From contig NZ_JACSYA010000005.1 in the NCBI RefSeq assembly GCF_029870285.1, positions 62,001 to 126,000 on the forward strand: 64,000 nt of DNA, read 5' to 3'. The DNA comes from Delftia sp. PS-11 (GTDB taxonomy: Bacteria; Pseudomonadota; Gammaproteobacteria; Burkholderiales; Burkholderiaceae_C). This document shows positions 1-9,415 of the stretch, piece after piece (within the stretch, counting starts at the first letter, position 1; every line of letters begins with the position of its first letter). The notes below the pieces were generated by a model. It worked only from the letters and a program-made list of their open reading frames with translations, made no database searches and was not told where the DNA came from. The position numbers and the translations under genes are program-made.

Positions 1-1610
1 GCGCGCTGCACAGCCTCCTGCAGCAGGGCGTCTTCCAGGGCCTCCAGCGACAGGCCCATGCCCTGCATGGCGTCGTAGAGGCTGGCGGCCTGCGGTCCGT
101 CGCAGGCCGGCGCGCGGCCCTGGGTGATGTGGCCTTGCGCATCCAGGGTGTTCTGGTCTGCGCTGCCGCCCCACTGCGGAAACAGCGCTCCCACATCGAT
201 CTGCCCGCCTGCGGGCGTGAGAATCAGCCCGCGTTCCATGAGATTTTCCAGTTCGCGCACATTGCCCGGCCAGCCATGGCCGCGCAGCGCCGCCAGCGCG
301 CGGTCGCTGAGGCCGCACACGGGCTTGCCGTGCAGCGCCGAGAACTTGTGCAGCAGATGCATGGCCAGCAATTCGATGTCGTCCACGCGCTCGCGCAGCG
401 CGGGAATGCGTATCGGGTAGACGTTGAGGCGGTAGAGCAGGTCGCGCCGAAAGCGCCCTTGCTCCACGGCGCGTTCCAGGTCCACATTGGTGGCCGCGAT
501 CACGCGCACATCGACCCTGCGCGCCTGCGTGGCGCCCAGGCGCTCGACTTCACCGCTTTGCAGCACGCGCAGCAGTTTGGCCTGGGCCGGCAGCGGCAGC
601 TCGCCCAGCTCGTCCAGCATCAGCGTGCCGCCGTGGGCGCGCTCGAAGCGGCCCATGCGCGCGGCGCCCGCGCCCGTGTAGGCGCCTTTTTCAGCCCCGA
701 ACAGCTCGCTCTCGATCAGCTCGGCGGGCAGCGCCGCGCAGTTGACGGCCACGAAGGGCTTGCCCATGCGCGGGCTCATGGCGTGCAGGGCGCGCGCAAA
801 GCGCTCCTTGCCCACGCCGGTCTCGCCCGTCAGCAGCACCGTGACCTGGGTGGGCGCGGCCTTGCGCAGCAGTTCCACGGCGCCCTGAAAGGCGCGCGAA
901 CGCCCCAGCAGCGGCCCTTGTTCGTCGCGGGGCTGCAGCTCCGTGCGCAGCGCCTCCACCTGCGATTGCAGCTCGTCCATGCGCACCAGCATCGAGTCGG
1001 GCGCGTACTCGCGGGCCAGTTGCTCGCCATCGGGCCATTCGTGCACGAAGCGCCCCTCGATCAGGCAATGCGAATGGCCGCAGGCGGCGCACTGCTTTTC
1101 CTTAAACAGTGCCGGCCGCCGGAAGAAGGCGCTGGTATAGCCCGATGCATACCCCAGCAGCATCCAGCACACGGGGGCTTCCTGCGGGCCCCACTCGCGC
1201 ACATGCATCTCGGCTTCCCAGCTGTGGTCCCAGCGCACCACGCAGCGCAGGCGGCCTGCGGCCTCGTCGATCTCGAAGACCTCGGGCGTGGCCCGCACCG
1301 CGCCTTCGAGCTGGTGCAGCTGCGGGCCGACAGAGAACATGTCGAACAGGCTGGCATCGGGGCGGATCTGGCGCGCCAGCAGCGCATCGCGTTCGCCCGA
1401 TGCATAGCCTGCGCGCATCAGCATGCGGCGCGCGTGCGCCGGGCCGGCGGTTTCCATCAGTTCGCGGCGCAGCGCCCCCAGCGATGCCGAGTGCAGCAGC
1501 AGCATGCGCTGGCCCGCCAGCCAGATCAGGCCGTCCTCGGTGGAAAAGCGCACGAGGCTGCGCAGGTCGGCATCGGGCGGCAAGGGTGGGGCAAGCGTAG
1601 GCATGCCCAT
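1..1610 (-). CDS. dmpR: DmpR/PoxR/XylR-family sigma-54-dependent phenol-responsive activator (3' end cut by window)
   Basis: Cytoplasmic enhancer-binding activator predicted to sense phenol and switch on the divergent phenol operon. Translating the complement from 1610 gives 536 codons with no stop before the edge. In order: an effector-binding V4R-type domain (about residues 15-205) with the Cys-rich [12 protein letters not shown] segment around residues 172-182, which matches the zinc/phenol pocket of DmpR and MopR; Walker A GETGVGKE near 260; the sigma-54 contact loop GAYTGA near 310; Walker [10 protein letters not shown] near 327. The C-terminal Fis-type HTH is mostly outside the window. 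ATG at 1610 and 1604 are both in frame; neither has a strong ribosome site. The family call is firm; the exact effector is inferred from the neighbouring genes. Confidence 0.93.
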   Translation of the reverse strand, partial: MGMPTLAPPLPPDADLRSLVRFSTEDGLIWLAGQRMLLLHSASLGALRRELMETAGPAHARRMLMRAGYASGERDALLARQIRPDASLFDMFSVGPQLHQLEGAVRATPEVFEIDEAAGRLRCVVRWDHSWEAEMHVREWGPQEAPVCWMLLGYASGYTSAFFRRPALFKEKQCAACGHSHCLIEGRFVHEWPDGEQLAREYAPDSMLVRMDELQSQVEALRTELQPRDEQGPLLGRSRAFQGAVELLRKAAPTQVTVLLTGETGVGKERFARALHAMSPRMGKPFVAVNCAALPAELIESELFGAEKGAYTGAGAARMGRFERAHGGTLMLDELGELPLPAQAKLLRVLQSGEVERLGATQARRVDVRVIAATNVDLERAVEQGRFRRDLLYRLNVYPIRIPALRERVDDIELLAMHLLHKFSALHGKPVCGLSDRALAALRGHGWPGNVRELENLMERGLILTPAGGQIDVGALFPQWGGSADQNTLDAQGHITQGRAPACDGPQAASLYDAMQGMGLSLEALEDALLQEAVQR

Positions 1611-1675
1611 GACTATCGATAAAAAAGCCGCTGCTGCCAATGCGGATTGACCCGTGGCGCCGTGATGGGCTGCAG

Positions 1676-1691
1676 GTGATCAATTGCGCAT
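1676..1691. promoter_or_regulatory. Candidate upstream activating sequence for the DmpR-type activator
   Basis: The core TGATCAATTG (1677-1686) matches the centre of the XylR/DmpR enhancer palindrome TTGATCAATTGATCAA; the right arm is degenerate. It sits about 190 bp upstream of the -24 element, a normal enhancer distance. Found by eye only. Confidence 0.5.
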
Positions 1692-1866
1692 ATCTGCAGT
1701 CCAGGGTTCACGATTTCATCATGCTGCACCGCAGTATGTGCTCTGGGGCCACGGGCTTGAAGCCCAGGGTTTGCCCTGAAAACAGACGGGAATGGAGCGG
1801 CCGCGTGCCTGTGAATCTAGGGGCTAACCCTTGATTTATCGATATTTATGCTCATTCACCGGGGGC

Positions 1867-1881
1867 TGGCACGGCCCATGC
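1867..1881 (+). promoter_or_regulatory. Sigma-54 (-24/-12) promoter of the phenol operon
   Basis: TGGCAC-N5-ATGC: the invariant GG (1868-1869) and GC (1880-1881) are exactly 10 bp apart, as RpoN promoters require. Transcription would start near 1893, about 20 nt before the first gene. The divergent sigma-54 activator supports the call. Confidence 0.85.
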
Positions 1882-1914
1882 AAACACCAGGGGCCAAACC
1901 CGCCAGGAGCCCCC

Positions 1915-2127
1915 ATGGATATGACCTGCACCCCCACGACTGCCACGGCCCTGCCGCCGACCGCCTGTGATCTCTCGCGCCGCTCGGTGCGCGTGCTGCA
2001 GCGGCGCGCCAATGGTTTGGTGGAGTTCGAGTTTTCCGTGGGCTGGCCCGAGCTGGTGGTGGAGCTGGCCCTGGCCGAACCCGACTTCCAGGATTTCTGC
2101 CGCCAGCACAACGCCGCCGTGCTGTGA
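1915..2127 (+). CDS. dmpK: Phenol hydroxylase assembly protein (DmpK-like)
   Basis: Small protein of 70 aa, first gene of the phenol hydroxylase operon. DmpK-type proteins are not part of the active enzyme but help put iron into the oxygenase. The segment VRVLQRRANGLVEFEFSVGW and the ending DFCRQHNAAVL are typical of the family. ATG 1915 is preceded by AGGAG (1905-1909); ATG 1921 is an alternative. It is shorter at the N-terminus than the roughly 90-aa Pseudomonas protein. Confidence 0.85.
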   Translation: MDMTCTPTTATALPPTACDLSRRSVRVLQRRANGLVEFEFSVGWPELVVELALAEPDFQDFCRQHNAAVL

Positions 2128-2164
2128 GCGGCCCGGCACCCGACCCCCACAGGAGACCCAACCC

Positions 2165-3157
2165 ATGAACATCGAGCTGCAGGCGCGCGAGATACAGCCG
2201 CTGCGCCATACCTTCGGCCGCATTGCCGCGCACACCGGGGACAAGCCCGCATCGCGCTACCTGGAAGCCATGCTGGGCGTCCAGCCCTCGGAGCATTTCC
2301 ACTACCGCCCGACCTGGGAGCAGGGGATGGAGCTGTTCGATGCGCGCCGCACCGCCATCCGCATGGCCGACTGGTATGCGCTGCGCGATCCGCGCCAGTT
2401 CTACTACGCCACCTGGACCATGGCCCGTGCGCGCCAGCAGGAGGCCATGGAGGCCAATTACCAGTTCGTCGAGTCGCGCGGCCTGGCCGGCAGGATGGCC
2501 GATGCCCAGCGCGCCCATGCCTGCGCCGTGCTGATGCCGCTGCGCCATGTCGCCTGGGGCGGCAACATGAACAACTGCAGCATGTGCTCGCGCGGCTATG
2601 GCACGGCCTTCACGGCGCCCGCCATGTTCCATGCCATGGACCATCTGGGCGTGGCCCAGTACCTGACCCGGCTGGGCCTGGCGATGGACGAACCCGGCGT
2701 GCTGGAGGCCGGCAGGAACGACTGGCTCAACGCCGCAGCCTGGCAGCCGCTGCGCCGCCTGGTCGAGGACCTGCTGGTGCTGCAGGACCCCATCGAACTG
2801 TTCATCGCCCAGAACCTGGCGCTGGACGGCCTGCTGTACCCGCTGGTCTATGGCAGCTTCGTGGACGAGCACATGGCGCTGCACGGCGGCACGGCCGTGG
2901 CCATGCTCACCGCCTTCATGCCCGAGTGGCATGCCGAGTCGGCGCGCTGGATCGATGCCGTGGCCAAGGCCGCTGCGGCCGAGTCGGCCCACAACCGCAG
3001 CCTGCTGTCGCGCTGGTACCTGGCCCATGCAGACCTGGCCCGGGCCGCCCTGGCCCCGGTGGCGCAGCTGGCCCTGGACGGGCAGGGCGCAGCCGCCCTG
3101 GCCGGGGCGCGCCAGGCGCTTGACACCCGTGCCCGCAAGGCCGGCCTGGACATCTGA
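2165..3157 (+). CDS. dmpL: Phenol hydroxylase P1 subunit, beta chain of the oxygenase
   Basis: 330 aa. Non-catalytic beta subunit of the (alpha-beta-gamma)2 diiron phenol 2-monooxygenase, related to the alpha chain but without the iron ligands. It starts MNIELQAREIQPLRHTFGRI and keeps the helical ferritin-like fold pattern (RQFYYATWTMARARQQEAME region). AGGAG at 2151-2155 supports ATG 2165. Length matches DmpL (about 331). It lies 37 nt after dmpK and 14 nt before dmpM in one operon. Confidence 0.95.
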   Translation: MNIELQAREIQPLRHTFGRIAAHTGDKPASRYLEAMLGVQPSEHFHYRPTWEQGMELFDARRTAIRMADWYALRDPRQFYYATWTMARARQQEAMEANYQFVESRGLAGRMADAQRAHACAVLMPLRHVAWGGNMNNCSMCSRGYGTAFTAPAMFHAMDHLGVAQYLTRLGLAMDEPGVLEAGRNDWLNAAAWQPLRRLVEDLLVLQDPIELFIAQNLALDGLLYPLVYGSFVDEHMALHGGTAVAMLTAFMPEWHAESARWIDAVAKAAAAESAHNRSLLSRWYLAHADLARAALAPVAQLALDGQGAAALAGARQALDTRARKAGLDI

Positions 3158-3171
3158 AGGGAGACCACCCC

Positions 3172-3480
3172 ATGACGACGCATGCCAACGCAGGCACGGC
3201 CGCAGCGCCGGTCTCCAAGGTCTTCATCGCCTTCCAGGACAACGAGGAATCACGCCCCGTGGTCGAGGCCGTGCTGGCCGACAACCCCGAGGCCACGGCC
3301 GCCCACACGCCGGGCCTCGTGAAGATCGACTGCCCGGCCCGCCTGGTCATCCGCCGCGCCAGCATCGAGGCCCTCACGGGCCAGCGCTTCGACCTGCAGC
3401 AGATCCAGGTCAATCTGGTGACGCTGTCGGGCCACGTCAACGAGGACGACGACGAGTTCTCTCTGAGCTGGGGCCGCTGA
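3172..3480 (+). CDS. dmpM: Phenol hydroxylase P2, coupling/effector protein
   Basis: 102 aa. Cofactorless regulatory protein (MmoB/DmpM family) that binds the oxygenase and couples NADH use to phenol hydroxylation. Family signs: KVFIAFQDNEESRPVVEAVL near the N-terminus and the central VKIDCPARLVIRRASIE strand. A GGGAGA ribosome site sits just before the ATG. Gene order K-L-M-N-O-P is the classical one. Confidence 0.94.
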   Translation: MTTHANAGTAAAPVSKVFIAFQDNEESRPVVEAVLADNPEATAAHTPGLVKIDCPARLVIRRASIEALTGQRFDLQQIQVNLVTLSGHVNEDDDEFSLSWGR

Positions 3481-3521
3481 AGCCGACCCCCGCCACCCCT
3501 GCCAAACGACAAGGAGACATC

Positions 3522-5117
3522 ATGGACGCACCCGTGATCAAGAAAAAGCTGGGCCTCAAGGAGCGCTACGCCGCCATGACGCGCGGCCTGGCCTGGGAGA
3601 CGAGCTACCAGCCCATGGACAAGGTCTTTCCCTATGACCGCTACGAGGGCATACGCATCCACGACTGGGACCGCTGGGAGGACCCCTTCCGCCTGACCAT
3701 GGATGCCTACTGGAAGTACCAGGGCGAGAAGGAGCGCAAGCTCTACGCCGTGATCGAGGCCTTCGCCCAGAACAACGGCCAGCTGGGCGTGAGCGACGCG
3801 CGCTACGTCAACGCGCTCAAGCTCTTCGTGCAGGGCGTGACGCCGCTGGAGTATGGCGCGCACCGTGGCTTTGCCCATGTGGGCCGGCATTTCACCGGGG
3901 CCGGGGCGCGCGTGGCCGCGCAGATGCAGTCCATCGACGAGCTGCGCCATTTCCAGACGGAAACCCATGCGCTGAGCCACTACAACAAGTATTTCAACGG
4001 CATGCACAACGCCACGCAGTGGTACGACCGGGTCTGGTACCTGTCCGTGCCCAAGTCCTTCTTCGAGGACGCGATGACGGCCGGCCCCTTCGAGTTCCTC
4101 ACGGCCGTGAGCTTCTCGTTCGAATACGTGCTCACCAACCTGCTGTTCGTGCCCTTCATGTCGGGCGCCGCGCACAACGGCGACCTGTCCACCGTGACCT
4201 TCGGGTTTTCGGCGCAGAGCGACGAGTCGCGCCACATGACGCTGGGCATCGAATGCATCAAGTTCATGCTGGAGCAGGACCCGGCCAATGTGCCCATCGT
4301 GCAGCACTGGATCGACAAATGGTTCTGGCGCGGCTACCGCCTGCTGACCCTGGTGGCCATGATGCAGGACTACATGCTGCCCCGGCGCGTGATGAGCTGG
4401 AAGCAGGCCTGGGAGATGTACGCCGAAGAAAACGGCGGCGCGCTGTTCCGCGACCTGGCGCGCTACGGCATCCGCGAGCCCCTGGGCTGGAAAGAGGCCT
4501 GCGAGGGCAAGGACCACATCAGCCACCAGGCCTGGAACACCTTCTACAACTACGCGGGCGCCGCGCCTTTCCACACCTGGGTGCCCGAGCCCCAGGAGAT
4601 GGACTGGCTGTCCGCGCAGTACCCCGGCAGCTTCGACCGGCTCTACCGCCCCCGCCTGGAGCACTACCGCGCCGAGCAGCAGGCCGGCCGGCGCTTTTAC
4701 AACAAGACCCTGCCCATGCTGTGCACCACCTGCCAGATTCCCATGGTCTTCACCGAGCCGGGCGATGCCACGCGCATCTGCTACCGCGAGTCCGGCTACC
4801 GGGGCGACAAGTACCACTTCTGCAGCGACGGCTGCAAACACATCTTCGACCACGAGCCCGAAAAGTATGTGCAGTCCTGGCTGCCCGTGCACCAGATCTA
4901 CCAGGGCCACTGCTTCCCGCCCGGCACCGACCCCGGCCGGCCCGGCTTCGACCCGCTGGCGGCCGTGCTGGACTGGTATGGCCTGCATGCGGGGCGCGAC
5001 AACTGCGACTTCGAGGGTTCCGAAGACCAGCGCAACTTCGCGGCCTGGCGCGGCGGCCAGCCGCCGGGGCCGCCCGCGCAGCCGGCAGCCGCCGCCGGCG
5101 AAGGAGGTGCGCCATGA
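3522..5117 (+). CDS. dmpN: Phenol hydroxylase P3 subunit, catalytic diiron alpha chain
   Basis: 531 aa. Carries the carboxylate-bridged diiron centre that hydroxylates phenol to catechol. Two E-x-x-H half-sites are visible: DELRH (residues 139-143) and DESRH (234-238). A C-terminal YHS-type cysteine cluster follows (LCTTCQIPM, then CSDGCKHIFDHEPEKY), as in DmpN and TouA-like proteins. ATG 3522 follows AAGGAG at 3511-3516. It is slightly longer than DmpN (about 517) because of a Pro/Ala-rich tail. The stop overlaps the dmpO start (ATGA). Confidence 0.96.
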   Translation: MDAPVIKKKLGLKERYAAMTRGLAWETSYQPMDKVFPYDRYEGIRIHDWDRWEDPFRLTMDAYWKYQGEKERKLYAVIEAFAQNNGQLGVSDARYVNALKLFVQGVTPLEYGAHRGFAHVGRHFTGAGARVAAQMQSIDELRHFQTETHALSHYNKYFNGMHNATQWYDRVWYLSVPKSFFEDAMTAGPFEFLTAVSFSFEYVLTNLLFVPFMSGAAHNGDLSTVTFGFSAQSDESRHMTLGIECIKFMLEQDPANVPIVQHWIDKWFWRGYRLLTLVAMMQDYMLPRRVMSWKQAWEMYAEENGGALFRDLARYGIREPLGWKEACEGKDHISHQAWNTFYNYAGAAPFHTWVPEPQEMDWLSAQYPGSFDRLYRPRLEHYRAEQQAGRRFYNKTLPMLCTTCQIPMVFTEPGDATRICYRESGYRGDKYHFCSDGCKHIFDHEPEKYVQSWLPVHQIYQGHCFPPGTDPGRPGFDPLAAVLDWYGLHAGRDNCDFEGSEDQRNFAAWRGGQPPGPPAQPAAAAGEGGAP

Positions 5118-5470
5118 GCGTCGCAGCCCTGTACCCCTACGAGTTCGAGGCGGCCGACCGGCGCGAAAACTTCCCCTCGCCCCTGCTGTACATCGGCTGG
5201 GACGAGCATCTGATGTTCTGCGCGCCCGTGTGCCTGCCGCTGCCCGCCGACATGCCCTTCGGCGCGCTGGCCCGCGATGTGCTGCCCGGCGTCTACGGCG
5301 CCCATCCGGACTTTGCCCGCATCGACTGGAGCGCCGTGCAGTGGCTCAAGTCCGGCCAGCCCTGGACGCCCGACCCCGCGCTGGGCCTGGCGGCCAACGG
5401 CCTGGGCCACAAGGACGTGATCCGCTTTCGCACGCCGGGCCTGACCGGCATTGCCGGATCGTGCAGCTAG
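5114..5470 (+). CDS. dmpO: Phenol hydroxylase P4 subunit, gamma chain
   Basis: 118 aa. Gamma subunit of the oxygenase, needed for a stable complex. Typical opening (YPYEFEAADRRENFPSPLLY) followed by GWDEHLMFCAPVCLPLP. ATG 5114 overlaps the dmpN TGA, suggesting translational coupling. The protein ends about 75 nt before dmpP. Confidence 0.93.
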   Translation: MSVAALYPYEFEAADRRENFPSPLLYIGWDEHLMFCAPVCLPLPADMPFGALARDVLPGVYGAHPDFARIDWSAVQWLKSGQPWTPDPALGLAANGLGHKDVIRFRTPGLTGIAGSCS

Positions 5471-5547
5471 ACCACGCTGGCGGCAGACCCGGACCGATGA
5501 ACCCCCCAGTCCGGCAGGCGCCGCGCGCGCCAGCCGGCCCCACTACC

Positions 5548-6612
5548 ATGAGCTACCAACTGACGCTGCAACCGCTGGGCGCCACCATCGAGGTGGAGCA
5601 CGGCCAGACCCTGCTCGATGCCGCGCTGCGGCAGGGCATCTACCTGCCGCACGCCTGCGGCCACGGCCTGTGCGGCACCTGCAAGGTCCAGGTCTGCGAC
5701 GGCGAAGTGGACCACGGCGCTGCCAATCCCTTCGCGCTGATGGACATGGAGCGCGATGACGGCATGACCCTGGCCTGCTGCGCCACGCTGCAGTCCGATG
5801 CCACCATCGAGGCCGATATCGAGGACGAGCCCGATGCCCTGTCCATCCCCGTGCGCGACTTTGCCGCCACGGTGGCGCGCATCGTGCCGCTGACCCCGAC
5901 CATCAAGGCCTTTCACCTGCGGCTGGATACGCCCATCGCCTACCAGGCGGGCCAGTACGTGCAGGTCCGCATCCCGGGCCTGGACGCCCCGCGCGCCTTC
6001 TCCATCGCCGCTGCGCCCGGCGCCGGCGGCATGGCGCAGGAGATCGAGATCAATGTGCGCCTGGTGCCGGGCGGCGCGGGCACCACCTGGCTGCATGGCG
6101 CGCTCAGCGAAGGCGAGCGGCTGCAGCTGTCCGGCCCCTATGGCCGCTTCTTCGTGCGGCACTCGGCGCGCCAGCCCCTGATCTTCATGGCCGGCGGCTC
6201 GGGCCTGTCGAGCCCGCGCGCCATGATCCAGGAGCTGCTGGCGCGCGGCTGCGAGCAGCCCATCACCCTGGTCTATGGCCAGCGCAGCCGCGCCGAGCTG
6301 TACTACGACGAAGAGTTCCGCGCGCTGGCAGGGCGCCATCCGCAGTTCACCTATGTGCCTGCGATTTCGGGCGATGCGGATGACAGCAGCTGGAGCGGCG
6401 CCCGGGGCTTCGTGCACGAGGCCGCCAAGGCCCACTTCGGTGGCCAGTTCGCAGGCTGCAAGGCCTACCTGTGCGGACCGCCGCCCATGGTCGAGGCCTG
6501 CATCGCCACGCTGATGCAGGGCCGCCTGTTCGAGCGCGACATCTACACCGAGAAATTCCTCTCGGCCGCCGATGCGCAGGGCGCGCGCAGCCCGCTGTTC
6601 AAGCGCGTCTGA
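5548..6612 (+). CDS. dmpP: Phenol hydroxylase P5, NADH:ferredoxin-type reductase component
   Basis: 354 aa. FAD and [2Fe-2S] reductase that passes electrons from NADH to the diiron oxygenase. N-terminal plant-type ferredoxin domain with cysteines in [12 protein letters not shown] plus a downstream TLACCAT. Then an FAD domain (PRAFSIA) and an NAD domain ([25 protein letters not shown]). ATG 5548 gives the family-standard MSYQL start, but the ribosome site is weak. An in-frame ATG at 5497 would add 17 residues. Confidence 0.95.
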   Translation: MSYQLTLQPLGATIEVEHGQTLLDAALRQGIYLPHACGHGLCGTCKVQVCDGEVDHGAANPFALMDMERDDGMTLACCATLQSDATIEADIEDEPDALSIPVRDFAATVARIVPLTPTIKAFHLRLDTPIAYQAGQYVQVRIPGLDAPRAFSIAAAPGAGGMAQEIEINVRLVPGGAGTTWLHGALSEGERLQLSGPYGRFFVRHSARQPLIFMAGGSGLSSPRAMIQELLARGCEQPITLVYGQRSRAELYYDEEFRALAGRHPQFTYVPAISGDADDSSWSGARGFVHEAAKAHFGGQFAGCKAYLCGPPPMVEACIATLMQGRLFERDIYTEKFLSAADAQGARSPLFKRV

Positions 6613-6625
6613 AAGGAGGCCGGCC

Positions 6626-7015
6626 ATGTGGACCACAGCCCGCGCCACGGTGGACGTGCAGGTCGAACAGACCGGCGAGCGCTATGCCTGCGCCATCGAT
6701 GAAAGCCTGCTGCAGGGCATGCTGCGCCTGGGCCGCAAAGGCATTCCCGTGGGCTGCGTCAACGGCGGCTGCGGCGTGTGTAAGGTGCGCGTCGTCGAAG
6801 GCGGCGTGCGCGCCCTGGGCCCTGTCAGCCGCGCCCATGTCAGCGCCGAAGAAGAACTGCAGGGCTACACCCTGGCCTGCCGCGCCGCGCCCGTTGCCGC
6901 CGTGCGGCTGCAGGTCTGCGCGCGCCTGGCCAAACCCTTTTCCCGACCCCGGGCGGACGCCGACGCAGCGTCCTCCATTTTCTTCACCACGACACAAGCC
7001 AACAAGGAGACATGA
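6626..7015 (+). CDS. dmpQ: Chloroplast-type [2Fe-2S] ferredoxin that reactivates catechol 2,3-dioxygenase
   Basis: 129 aa. XylT/DmpQ-type ferredoxin that re-reduces the active-site iron of catechol 2,3-dioxygenase after oxidative inactivation. Cluster cysteines are in [15 protein letters not shown] (CX4CX2C) with a fourth in [15 protein letters not shown] lies just upstream of ATG 6626. The tail (about 20 residues) is longer than usual. The stop is 1 nt before the dioxygenase ATG, fitting its partner role. Confidence 0.93.
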   Translation: MWTTARATVDVQVEQTGERYACAIDESLLQGMLRLGRKGIPVGCVNGGCGVCKVRVVEGGVRALGPVSRAHVSAEEELQGYTLACRAAPVAAVRLQVCARLAKPFSRPRADADAASSIFFTTTQANKET

Positions 7016-7016
7016 C

Positions 7017-7961
7017 ATGGGCGTACTACGCATAGGCCACGCAAGCCTGAAGGTAATGGACATGGCCGCCGCCGTGAACCACTACGAAAAGGTTCTGGGC
7101 CTCAAGACCGTGATGCAGGACAAGGCCGGCAACATCTACCTCAAGTGCTGGGACGAGTGGGACAAGTACTCGCTGATCCTCACGCCCTCGGACCAGGCCG
7201 GCCTCAACCACCTGGCCTACAAGGTCGAAAAGAATGAAGACCTGGACAGCCTGCGCCAGCGCATCGAGGCCTGGGGCGTGAACACCGAGATGCTGGCCGA
7301 GGGCAGCCTGCCCGCCACCGGCCGCATGCTGAAATTCCACCTGCCCAGCGGCCACGAGATGCGCCTGTACGCCATGAAGGAATGCGTGGGCACGGACGTG
7401 GGCTCGACCAACCCCGACCCCTGGCCCGACGACATCCGTGGCGCGGGCGCGCACTGGCTGGACCACGCGCTGCTGATGTGCGAGCTCAACCCCGAGGCCG
7501 GCATCAACACCGTGGAGCAAAACACCCGCTTCATGCGCGAATGCCTGGACTTCTTCCTGACCGAGCAGGTCCTGGCCGGCCCCGGCGGCGCTGTACAGGC
7601 CGCCACCTGGCTGGCCTGCACCACCACGCCGCATGACATCGCCTTCGTGGGCGGCGCGCGCAGCGGGCTGCACCACATCGCCTACTTCCTGGACTCCTGG
7701 CACGACGTGCTCAAGTCGGCCGACGTGATGGCCAAGAACAAGGTGCGCATCGACGTGGCCCCCACGCGCCACGGCATCACGCGCGGCGAAACCATCTACT
7801 TCTTCGACCCCAGCGGCAACCGCAACGAAACATTTGCGGGCCTGGGCTACCTGGCCCAGCGCGACCGGCCCGTGACCACCTGGACCGAGGACCGGCTGGG
7901 CAGCGGCATCTTCTATCACACCGGCGATCTCGTGCCCTCGTTCACCGAGGTCTACACCTGA
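7017..7961 (+). CDS. dmpB: Catechol 2,3-dioxygenase (extradiol, subfamily I.2)
   Basis: 314 aa. Fe(II) enzyme that cleaves catechol next to the hydroxyls to give 2-hydroxymuconic semialdehyde. Two-domain vicinal-oxygen-chelate fold. By alignment to XylE the iron ligands are H150 (WLDHALL), H220 (GLHHIAYF) and E271 (SGNRNETF); the signature GNRNETFAG lies in [19 protein letters not shown] at 7004-7009 supports ATG 7017. Length is normal (307-314). Confidence 0.96.
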   Translation: MGVLRIGHASLKVMDMAAAVNHYEKVLGLKTVMQDKAGNIYLKCWDEWDKYSLILTPSDQAGLNHLAYKVEKNEDLDSLRQRIEAWGVNTEMLAEGSLPATGRMLKFHLPSGHEMRLYAMKECVGTDVGSTNPDPWPDDIRGAGAHWLDHALLMCELNPEAGINTVEQNTRFMRECLDFFLTEQVLAGPGGAVQAATWLACTTTPHDIAFVGGARSGLHHIAYFLDSWHDVLKSADVMAKNKVRIDVAPTRHGITRGETIYFFDPSGNRNETFAGLGYLAQRDRPVTTWTEDRLGSGIFYHTGDLVPSFTEVYT

Positions 7962-7984
7962 GCCCGCCCACCGGAAAGCCACCC

Positions 7985-8887
7985 ATGAACAAGAACATGG
8001 CAAACACCGCGCTGGCCCTGCTGGGCGCACTGGCCGCGCTGGCCGGCCCGGCCGCCGCCCGGGCCGAGGGCCACTACGTCCCCGGCGTCGAAGGACTGCA
8101 GGGCGCCAGCGTGCCGCCGCCCGGCGCCTACTACCTGGGCTACCTCGTCAACTACCAGATGGACGACTTTCGCGCGCCCGGCACCAGCAGCAACCTGCCG
8201 GGCCACAACCGGGGCACGGTCACGGCGCTGGCCAACCGCTTTGTCTGGATCACCGGACACAAGCTGCTGGGCGCCGACTACGGCATGGAGGCCATCGTGC
8301 CCGTGATGCGCACCTCGCTGACCCTCAACGCGGCCGGCATCTCCGACAGCCGCTCGGGCGTGGGCGATGTCTACCTGGGGCCGCTGGTGCTGGGCTGGCA
8401 CGGCCCGCAGTGGGACGCCGTGGCCGCTGCCGGCGTCTGGCTGGACTCTGCCAGCACCGGCCATCCGGCTTCGCCGGGCAAAGGCTTCAAAAGCACCATG
8501 CTCACGGGCGGGCTGACGTACTACCTCGATGGCGCCCGGACCCTCTCGGGCTCCGCTCTGCTGCGCCTGGAGCGCAATGGCCGCAACGCGGCCGGCATGC
8601 GCCCGGGCAGCCAGGCCACGCTGGAATGGGGCCTGGGCAAGTCCTTTGGCGGCTGGCAGGCGGGACTGGTCGGCTACAGCCAGTGGCAGATCAGCGACGA
8701 CAGCGGTCCGGGCGCAAGCACGCACCGCGCCACGCGCCACGCCCTGGGGGCTGAACTGGTCTATCCCGTGCCCGGCGCGGGCCTGTTCCTCAAGGGCGCC
8801 GTCTACAAGGAGGTTAGCGCCGAGGCCGGCACGGGCGCCCTGCCCAAGGGCTCGCTGTTGCGCCTGACCCTGGTCAAGGCCTTCTGA
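7985..8887 (+). CDS. Outer-membrane beta-barrel protein of the phenol/MetA degradation family
   Basis: 300 aa with a signal peptide (LALLGALAALAGPAAARA). The mature part starts EGHYVPGVEGLQGASVPPPG and is rich in alternating strands, ending in an aromatic residue (LVKAF), as expected of an outer-membrane barrel. Members sit in many meta-cleavage operons and are thought to help aromatic or hydrophobic substrates enter; the function is not proven. It lies 23 nt after the dioxygenase and 11 nt before the next gene. Confidence 0.8.
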   Translation: MNKNMANTALALLGALAALAGPAAARAEGHYVPGVEGLQGASVPPPGAYYLGYLVNYQMDDFRAPGTSSNLPGHNRGTVTALANRFVWITGHKLLGADYGMEAIVPVMRTSLTLNAAGISDSRSGVGDVYLGPLVLGWHGPQWDAVAAAGVWLDSASTGHPASPGKGFKSTMLTGGLTYYLDGARTLSGSALLRLERNGRNAAGMRPGSQATLEWGLGKSFGGWQAGLVGYSQWQISDDSGPGASTHRATRHALGAELVYPVPGAGLFLKGAVYKEVSAEAGTGALPKGSLLRLTLVKAF

Positions 8888-8898
8888 GGGAGACACGC

Positions 8899-9387
8899 AT
8901 GCCACAGACCTCCACGCCGGCGCAGACGGCGCCAGCCGCGCAGTCCGGCGCCATCGCCGCGCTGGCCGCAGTCCAGCCCCTCATCGACGCACCGGCCGCG
9001 CTGCGCGCCGCACAGGCCGCCGTGCAGCATGCCACGCAGCTGGGCGTGCGCATCAACGTGGCCGTGGTCGATGCCTGCGGCCTGACCGTGGCCTTCGCAC
9101 GCATGGCCGGCGCGCCGCTGCACTCCATGGACATCGCCACCGACAAGGCCTACACGGCCGCCAGCTTCGGCCTGCCCACAGGGCAGTGGCATGAGGCACT
9201 GGCGGCGCATTCCGAAGCCGTGCGCCAGGGCCTGGTGCTGCGCCCGCGCTTCGTGGCCTTCGGGGGCGGGCTGCCCATCACCGCCGCGCAGCAGCGCCTG
9301 GGCGGTATCGGCGTGTCCGGCGGCAGCGAAGCCCAGGACGAAGCCATCGCGCGCGCCGGCCTCGGGGCCCTGGGCCTGGACGCATGA
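8899..9387 (+). CDS. GlcG/HbpS-family protein
   Basis: 162 aa. Family signs: INVAVVDACGLTVAFARMAGAPLHSMDIATDKAYTA pattern in the middle and FGGGLPI near the C-terminus. GlcG/HbpS proteins are small cofactor- or heme-binding accessory proteins found in catabolic operons; the exact role is unknown. An Ala/Pro/Gln-rich lead of about 25 residues precedes the domain. It fills the place where dmpC directly follows dmpB in Pseudomonas. Confidence 0.75.
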   Translation: MPQTSTPAQTAPAAQSGAIAALAAVQPLIDAPAALRAAQAAVQHATQLGVRINVAVVDACGLTVAFARMAGAPLHSMDIATDKAYTAASFGLPTGQWHEALAAHSEAVRQGLVLRPRFVAFGGGLPITAAQQRLGGIGVSGGSEAQDEAIARAGLGALGLDA

Positions 9388-9415
9388 CAAGCAACAACCA
9401 ATGCAGGCAGACACC

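Noticed and set aside
129..1622. 497-codon plus-strand open frame
   Set aside because: Antisense of the DmpR-type gene, whose minus-strand reading contains Walker A, GAYTGA and Walker B.
1831..1846. TTGATTTATCGATATT, resembling a second DmpR enhancer site
   Set aside because: Only 10 of 16 positions match, and it lies about 20 bp from the -24 box, too close for an enhancer.
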